Part shown: positions 58,501 through 64,000 of the stretch, piece by piece | Layout: each line of letters begins with the position of its first letter | How positions within the stretch are numbered: position 1 is the stretch's first letter | NCBI GenBank assembly: GCA_037102815.1 | Contig: BTPP01000003.1 | Span: 5,394,001-5,458,000 of the forward strand | From: Neurospora intermedia | Taxonomy: Eukaryota; Ascomycota; Sordariomycetes; Sordariales; Sordariaceae | Direction: 5' to 3' | Length of the DNA: 64,000 bases | Made by a program: the position numbers and the translations under genes | Notes under the pieces: model-generated | Told to the model about the DNA's origin: nothing | The model's database searches: none | What the model saw: the letters and a program-made list of their open reading frames with translations, nothing else

Positions 58501-60415
58501 ACGTCCGAACGATTTCGAGCGAGATGTAAAGCGAGATCGGCACCAAGTTCTGGAAGACAATAACTGCAGCCCAAAAGGTGATAAATCCCGTGAGACCCGA
58601 AGTTCCGCCGATAGAGCCCCATTCGAACCAGTAAGAAGAAGCGTCCGTCTTTGCCCAAGCGACACCGTTTGCGATAGCCGCGATAAGACACATGATCAGA
58701 AGAATGGTAAAGTTGTAGACGACGTTGATGTTGAGCTCACGGGCAATCCGAGCCCGCTTGCTGGGAGTAACTCCTGCGTTCATCATGATCTTGGTATCGT
58801 GGCCGGTGAAGACGACGACGCCAAGAGCCCATTCGGTGTTCCTGAGATTACAGCCACGAAGAAGCATGTTGTCGATGCTGATGGGCTCCGACATTGGAAT
58901 TGGGTCGCCATCCTCGTCGTTGGGAAGTTCCTGGAGCCACCTGACCGCACCGTTGTACTTGTAAAGGTTGGGCTGAGGAGGCTCGCTTTCAATGATGAAC
59001 TGCGCACGTTCACAATCACGGGCATGCTTCATGCCACGGCCACACCGGAGAGCAGACCGAACCTTGAGATTGGTTTCACCGTCCAAGTTCTTGGTCTCAA
59101 CGTAACAGGCGCCATCCGGATCTGAAGTTGCCAGAATGATGATATCCGCCGGAATTTCGTCATCGTTGTAAATACGAACAAAATCTCCCACGACCAAACC
59201 CTTCCAGGCGTCCTTGGCGAATCTGGCCTTGCCAGAAATGGGAAGGTTGCGGTTGACCAAGTCTCCTTTGATTTCCTGCAGAGCGTATTTGTTGTCCGTC
59301 TGGCGACTCGATCCTTCTCCGGGGAAGTCCATTTCATTCGGCTGATGCGGAAGTGGCGAGGGAACTGGTGTCATCTCAACTTCGTCTCGTACGACATTCA
59401 GGGACCGTCTCGCACGCGAGGTTCTCGACTCCATTGACATACGCGGGTCCGGTTCGTCGTGCGAGGCCGTGTGGTTCTTAAGAATCGGGTTATCGTCCTC
59501 CTTTTTCCATAGTCCTTCGGTCTTGTGCCACAGAGCACCGAAGAAGCGTGAGTTTGCCTTTTTGAACCTGCGCCATAGAGATACGTTGTCCGCCTCGACA
59601 TTGACATTCGGAATGCCGTGCAATTTGTGGACGGGCGCATTGTTAAGAACATTATCCAAGACGGTTCTTCGGTAGTCTTCGACTGCATCCTTGATAGCCG
59701 TGACGCAAATAATAACAATTAGAGGGACGGCGTTAAGTCCGGGGTTAACGCCACCAAATATGGGGAAAATCTAGAAAGACGTTTACGCATCAGCATCAAC
59801 AACACTAGAGGCTCAGAAGGCATCGCTAGCTCTGGGTCCTGAACAGGGGTGGGCGTAATCGGCAGGGGGCAAGGGGCTCCCAAGGGAGAGCGGATGCAGC
59901 GGTGCAGCACAGCGGTGGAGGAGACGGCTACTCACAACTAAAATAACAACGAAAAGGAAAAAAATATTGGCAATGTTGTGGAATTGAAACCACAAGTTTT
60001 TGGGAACGAAGGACAGCGGCGTATATTTTGCTGTTCGGATCTTGTTTCGCGGATACTGCTGCGTTGGGTGGCCTTCGTCATCCTTGAACTCATCGGCTAA
60101 TGGCAGGCCACAGAAGATGGTCCTGGGTTCTGAGTGTTGTTCGTCCGCATCATCCTTTCCTGCGTGACCACCGGCGGTAGGCGGCGGCGAGTCGGATTGC
60201 CCTGCCGTCGAGTCGGATTTCCCCGAGTGCCCCGAGGCCCTCTTCTTCTCAATGCCCAAAACGTTTCCATGGTTGTTCCTATTCTTCAATGAGAGGCGCT
60301 TCAGCCCACTGCTCTTGACGGTGAGTTTGCGTGTGGCCCATCGTGATCGTTGTGTTGAAGTTATTGGTGTCGGTTCAGCGCCCCCTTCGTCTTCGTCTGC
60401 TGGTCTGGGAGTCAT
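55503..60415 (-). CDS. P4-type ATPase, phospholipid flippase of Dnf1/Dnf2 class
   Basis: Moves phospholipids from the outer to the cytosolic leaflet at the plasma membrane and endosomes, normally with a Cdc50/Lem3 partner (family knowledge). Exons 60415-59936, 59770-56595 and 56535-55503 give 1562 residues, the expected size. A disordered N-terminus (about 1-110) precedes NKIRTAKYTPLSFVPKNLWF and membrane helices 1-2 (about 140-190). A long insert with basic/Ser segments follows (about 205-320), then the actuator NLDGETNLK, helix 4 with PISLYISLEIV, the phosphorylation site DKTGTLT (D624), nucleotide-binding KGADSIIY, the hinge GDGANDVAMIQEADVGVG, and six C-terminal helices running across the last intron. 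The tail is Ser/Arg-rich. All catalytic motifs are intact. An antisense frame of about 500 codons inside this gene is a shadow. Confidence 0.96.
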
Positions 60416-63400
60416 GATGAGGAAATCGCGGGCAGAGCCCGATCAGCCCGAGCTGTGCGCCAGGATGGCCGAGGTGGCCTATGATGCTGCTTAGGTCGCC
60501 ACTGCAAATTGGAGTAAACTGGAGTTTGCGAAAAGGGCCAATCCGAGGGTTGGCGATGCGATTGATGGCCCGGTGGCAGCGCGGTAGAGTGACCTAGTTC
60601 GATACTATTCAAGGTAGGCGGGTAGGTAGGTGATGGAACTTGGATGCAAAGTGACGTTCGGTTTCCAGTATAGGCGGGTCCTGGGGAAGCAAAACTTGGG
60701 GACTGAAGAGAGTTGCGAATGGAGTTTCGGAAGTAGTGGTTTTTTTTCTTCTCGGATATAGCGTCAGGTCGTTGAATGGGAGATAGGCATGAAATCTATG
60801 CGACTAATCGATTCGGACGGAAGATCACGAAAAGAGCGTCGGAGTCGTAAACCAGGAGCGATCTGAGACGGGGAGTTCAGGCGCGGCTGGCACGTCCTCG
60901 AAGGGGGAGGGGGGTGAGAAAATGGAAAGAGAGCGAAATGTAGATTCGGCGCCCTTGGACGGTTGGAGAAGAAGGGCGGTGGTTTAGGTTATTGGAAATC
61001 CACTTCCTAGGTGGCAGCCCGTCACAGCACTCGGCGAGATGGGATGCGGTGCATGTGTGAAGCTGAAAAGAGAGGGTTCAATCAATTCGTTGTGAGGGCG
61101 GCGGGCGAGAAGTGTCTGCAAGCGACGGGAGGGGAGAATGGATCAGAATCAGTGCTGACGGGAGTGAGGCAGCAGCAGCATAGCAGCCGACCTAGGTACC
61201 TCTAGCGAACAGCGAGTGGCCTCAAGGAACATGGAACCTAAGGCGGGCACTAGGTAGGTAGGTGAGTGAGGTGGTCAGGGCAGCGGCATGGAGGGCCAGG
61301 CACTGGACTGTCTGAGCACAGAGACTGGACGGGCGGCGGGCGGGCAAGACGGGATTGGACTGCTCTGCCTGCGCTGGGCTCCTTCTAGGGCCCGGGAAAG
61401 CCGGGGTTGACTTTTCTGGGGCCAGCAAACCTCAAAGCCAAGAAAATGGAAAGATGGACATGGCAAGAGCCCTGGACCCAGCAACAACGAACCGGACTTG
61501 TTACAAGTGTAACGACTGGTACGAGTCAAATACACGTTCAGACCAGCCACCAAGGGGAGTCCCGGCTGGAAATTTACGGCCCAATGTAGGTACCGCCTAC
61601 AGGTGGGCTTACAAATATGGAGTCCCGTGCTTGCAAAAACCGGCCGGGCAAAGACTGGAAATGTTCTGCTGCTGCTTGTCTCCATCCAGGCTGTTGATCA
61701 GTGCAGAGTTGCTGCAGGAGAAGATGGAACTTCGAGGGCCATCAGCCAATTATGCTGCATTTTAGTCCGATGCGATCACGGCATGGAACAAAATGTAAGA
61801 AAAAAAAAATAACATCGATTCACGACATGATGAAACCATAGTGTAAAGGCTGAAAACCCATTCATTCTGCACACACAATCTGATCCCGCCGCGCCGTCTC
61901 TTGGCAAGGGAACCTTTTTCCACTTTCTGACTTTCCTTCCTTTCTCCAACGCGGCGAGACACCTTTCCCTGTACCTTTCAGCTTCAAGACCTACCTATGA
62001 TGCCAAGGGATCTGGAATACCACAATGATGCAAAGATCCAATCCATGTGAACGGCCCGATGGACGAGGCCGATGGATGGACGGACGACTGTAAAGGCCGA
62101 CAAATACACTGCTGGAAATGGAATTCCTGGACAGTGTTTTTGACGAAACCATCTGGTACAACCTCGAACCCTGGAATTGGTAATCATCGAAATTGAACCC
62201 ATCGCCAGCCAACCAGGAACGCCGGCCCTCCTCCTTCCTTCTTCACACAATGTCCACTCTTGTTGCCCACCGCCAAAGTGCAACGACGAGACTCCTCTCT
62301 CAAGCTCATCATTTACGGCGTCGCGGCACGACAAGGTGGGGGCACCCGGCCTTCCTTCCTTCGTTCTTCCTCCACTCCCGCCTGTTACCACCACGGCCAA
62401 CCCCGTTGTGAACCCCGTCGTGCGCCAAATAGTCCGACCTGAGACCTTTAGTTTTGTACGGTGGGCGGTGGTGGCTATGGAATCGATGCCCGGCACATGC
62501 CTTGACCGGCCACCTCCAACTCATTTCTTTATTCCTCTGCCTCTCTGTGTACATAATGGAATGGTTACACGTGAAACATTACCATGCCTCAACCTCGACA
62601 CTGCAAAATGACCACAGTGGCATTCGGGATGCTCGGCCCCTCGCTGTCAGCTCCGAGAGAGGCTTGACGCCCTGACGCCGCCCTTCCCTCCCTGGTAAGC
62701 CTGTGTGTAAGAAAGCACCAAATCGATACCAATGCACGTGTGGGCAAAGAAAAAAAAACATGGAAGCCGTCGTCGATCTTGCTGGTTCTTGCAGAGATCG
62801 CAGGAGAGCAAAGTGGAGATCAAGAGCCATAGGATTCCGAACAATTGCCTCTCCGGGCCATGGCCATCTGTCCATCAGCCCATGAGCCACTCAAGTAATA
62901 AGCCCCCTCCCCGCCTTGCGATGCCACCCAATGCACCTCTTCATTTTATCCATTTTGCAGTTTTACCTTTCTATAGGTGGGCAGCAAGTTGGTTCTAAGC
63001 GTAATAATCGACACCCAAGTTTGAGGTTCGCTGCTGTTGGAGAGGTCTCGCTATCCCTCTCCGCTCTCGGTACGTACGGTTATTATATACACGATACCAA
63101 ACCTCCACTACATATACACACCTCTACACTAGGTAACATCGTGAAGATTAGGAAAGCGTTATGTAGAGGACAAGCAACGTAGCATACCTATCTCTCTCGG
63201 GTTTTACTCAAAACCCGGGTCCCGAAGCCCGCGTTGCATAAAAAGTCCCCCGTTATCCAACTTCGGAACCTTTCCTCTTTCTGAAAAACCCCCAACTGGA
63301 AGGCAACGAATAGTATGGAGTCGCCTGCCCAATCAGGTATAAGTTCTCATGATCCGCAAAATGAAAGTGTTATAGCAGCTGGTTAGCCTGACGGGGCTTG

Positions 63401-64000
63401 GCTCACAGTTCCAAATGCTCGGCCTTCTTGAAGTGGAAGGCTTGGAGAATATGCGTGCATTACGAAACAACTTCCAGATTTGTGAGTGGTGTACGTACTA
63501 TGTACCATACTTCACATACAAGAACAGCAAGAAAAGACCGAGGCGCGCGCGCCCGCGCGCTTGTTGAGATCCTCGCAATTTTGATGAAGGCGGACTAAAG
63601 AGATCTACTCCATCGTGGGGAAGACTCCTCTCATCGAGCCACCCTACCCAACCAACCCAAGGAAGAAAAATAGGGGCTACAGTATGTACTGTAGTGTATC
63701 TCGGCAGCCCTGGGGGGCAACTGGTAGTATTCTGGAAAACCCGTCTTCAGCTCACACTGGACTGAACGTTGGAATCTTAATCTAATGTCTTCCTTGTGAA
63801 TGACCCAATGAATGCTACAAGCCCATCCGCCGCCTCGCTATCATGACTTGCAGCGCCACCAGACCAGGTGCCCCAGTTGTCAATATAGCCAGCCAGTCTT
63901 AACCAACATTTACCAACGATTTCATTTATGAAAAAAAGTGAATGACCAGAGTGCATTCATGATCACACCGCCGACAGCGCGTCTACGCGTCTCTATCCCC
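60416..64000. other. Gene-free right end of the window
   Basis: 3.6 kb upstream of the flippase gene without a recognisable gene on either strand. Open frames (for example 61355-61765 plus, 61984-62496 minus) overlap and carry no motif. The first part should contain the flippase promoter and leader. A GCGCGC-rich stretch lies near 63543-63560. Confidence 0.5.

Noticed and set aside
57614-59125. 503-codon frame antisense to the P4-ATPase gene
   Set aside because: Codon bias of the real gene (few T/A at third positions) opens the opposite frame; no domain seen.

Overview
The window comes from a filamentous ascomycete, most likely a Sordariales fungus of the Neurospora/Sordaria type. Genes have short introns with GTA(A/C)GT-like donors. 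The gene set is fungal: an Mcm1-type MADS factor, a Pls1-type tetraspanin, a Chs5-type exomer protein, a Las17-type WASP and the Rad1/XPF nuclease. Intergenic regions are long and rich in microsatellites. A 16-kb AT-rich island carries the signature of repeat-induced point mutation (RIP): TpA everywhere, CpA scarce, repeat copies differing only by transitions. The species assignment is inference.

Layout. 1-627: 5' part of an mcm1 homologue on the minus strand, running off the left edge. 628-8601: about 8 kb with no supportable gene. 8602-9404: a three-exon tetraspanin. 11595-15782: one uninterrupted frame for a 1395-residue low-complexity protein of unknown function. 16158-17186: a short-chain dehydrogenase. 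18110-19566: a Chs5 homologue. 20335-21363: an unrecognised 342-residue protein. 22062-23033: translation factor eIF1A (five exons). 25200-27246: WASP/Las17. 28679-29000: a 77-residue hydrophilic protein. 29553-32504: Rad1/XPF (MUS-38). 33086-33401: a 78-residue membrane protein. 34850-50891: two nested, heavily mutated LTR retroelements. 52089-54053: a membrane-anchored aldehyde dehydrogenase. 55503-60415: a P4-ATPase lipid flippase of the Dnf1/Dnf2 class. 60416-64000: no gene recognised.

The genes form no single pathway. Several serve the secretory and cell-surface machinery (Chs5 cargo export, WASP/Arp2/3 actin patches, P4 flippase, tetraspanin); the others are housekeeping or repair genes (eIF1A, MUS-38, Mcm1). 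This is an ordinary euchromatic gene neighbourhood interrupted by one transposon-derived island.

The most notable observation is in that island. In both nested elements the two LTR copies differ only by C/T and G/A transitions, with no indel. The mutated state sits mainly in the half of each LTR that faces the element interior, while the outward halves are mostly spared. The same polarity in two independent elements suggests that mutation spreads from the interior and fades within roughly 80-170 bp of LTR. It also suggests an order of events: outer element inserted and mutated first, inner element inserted and mutated later.
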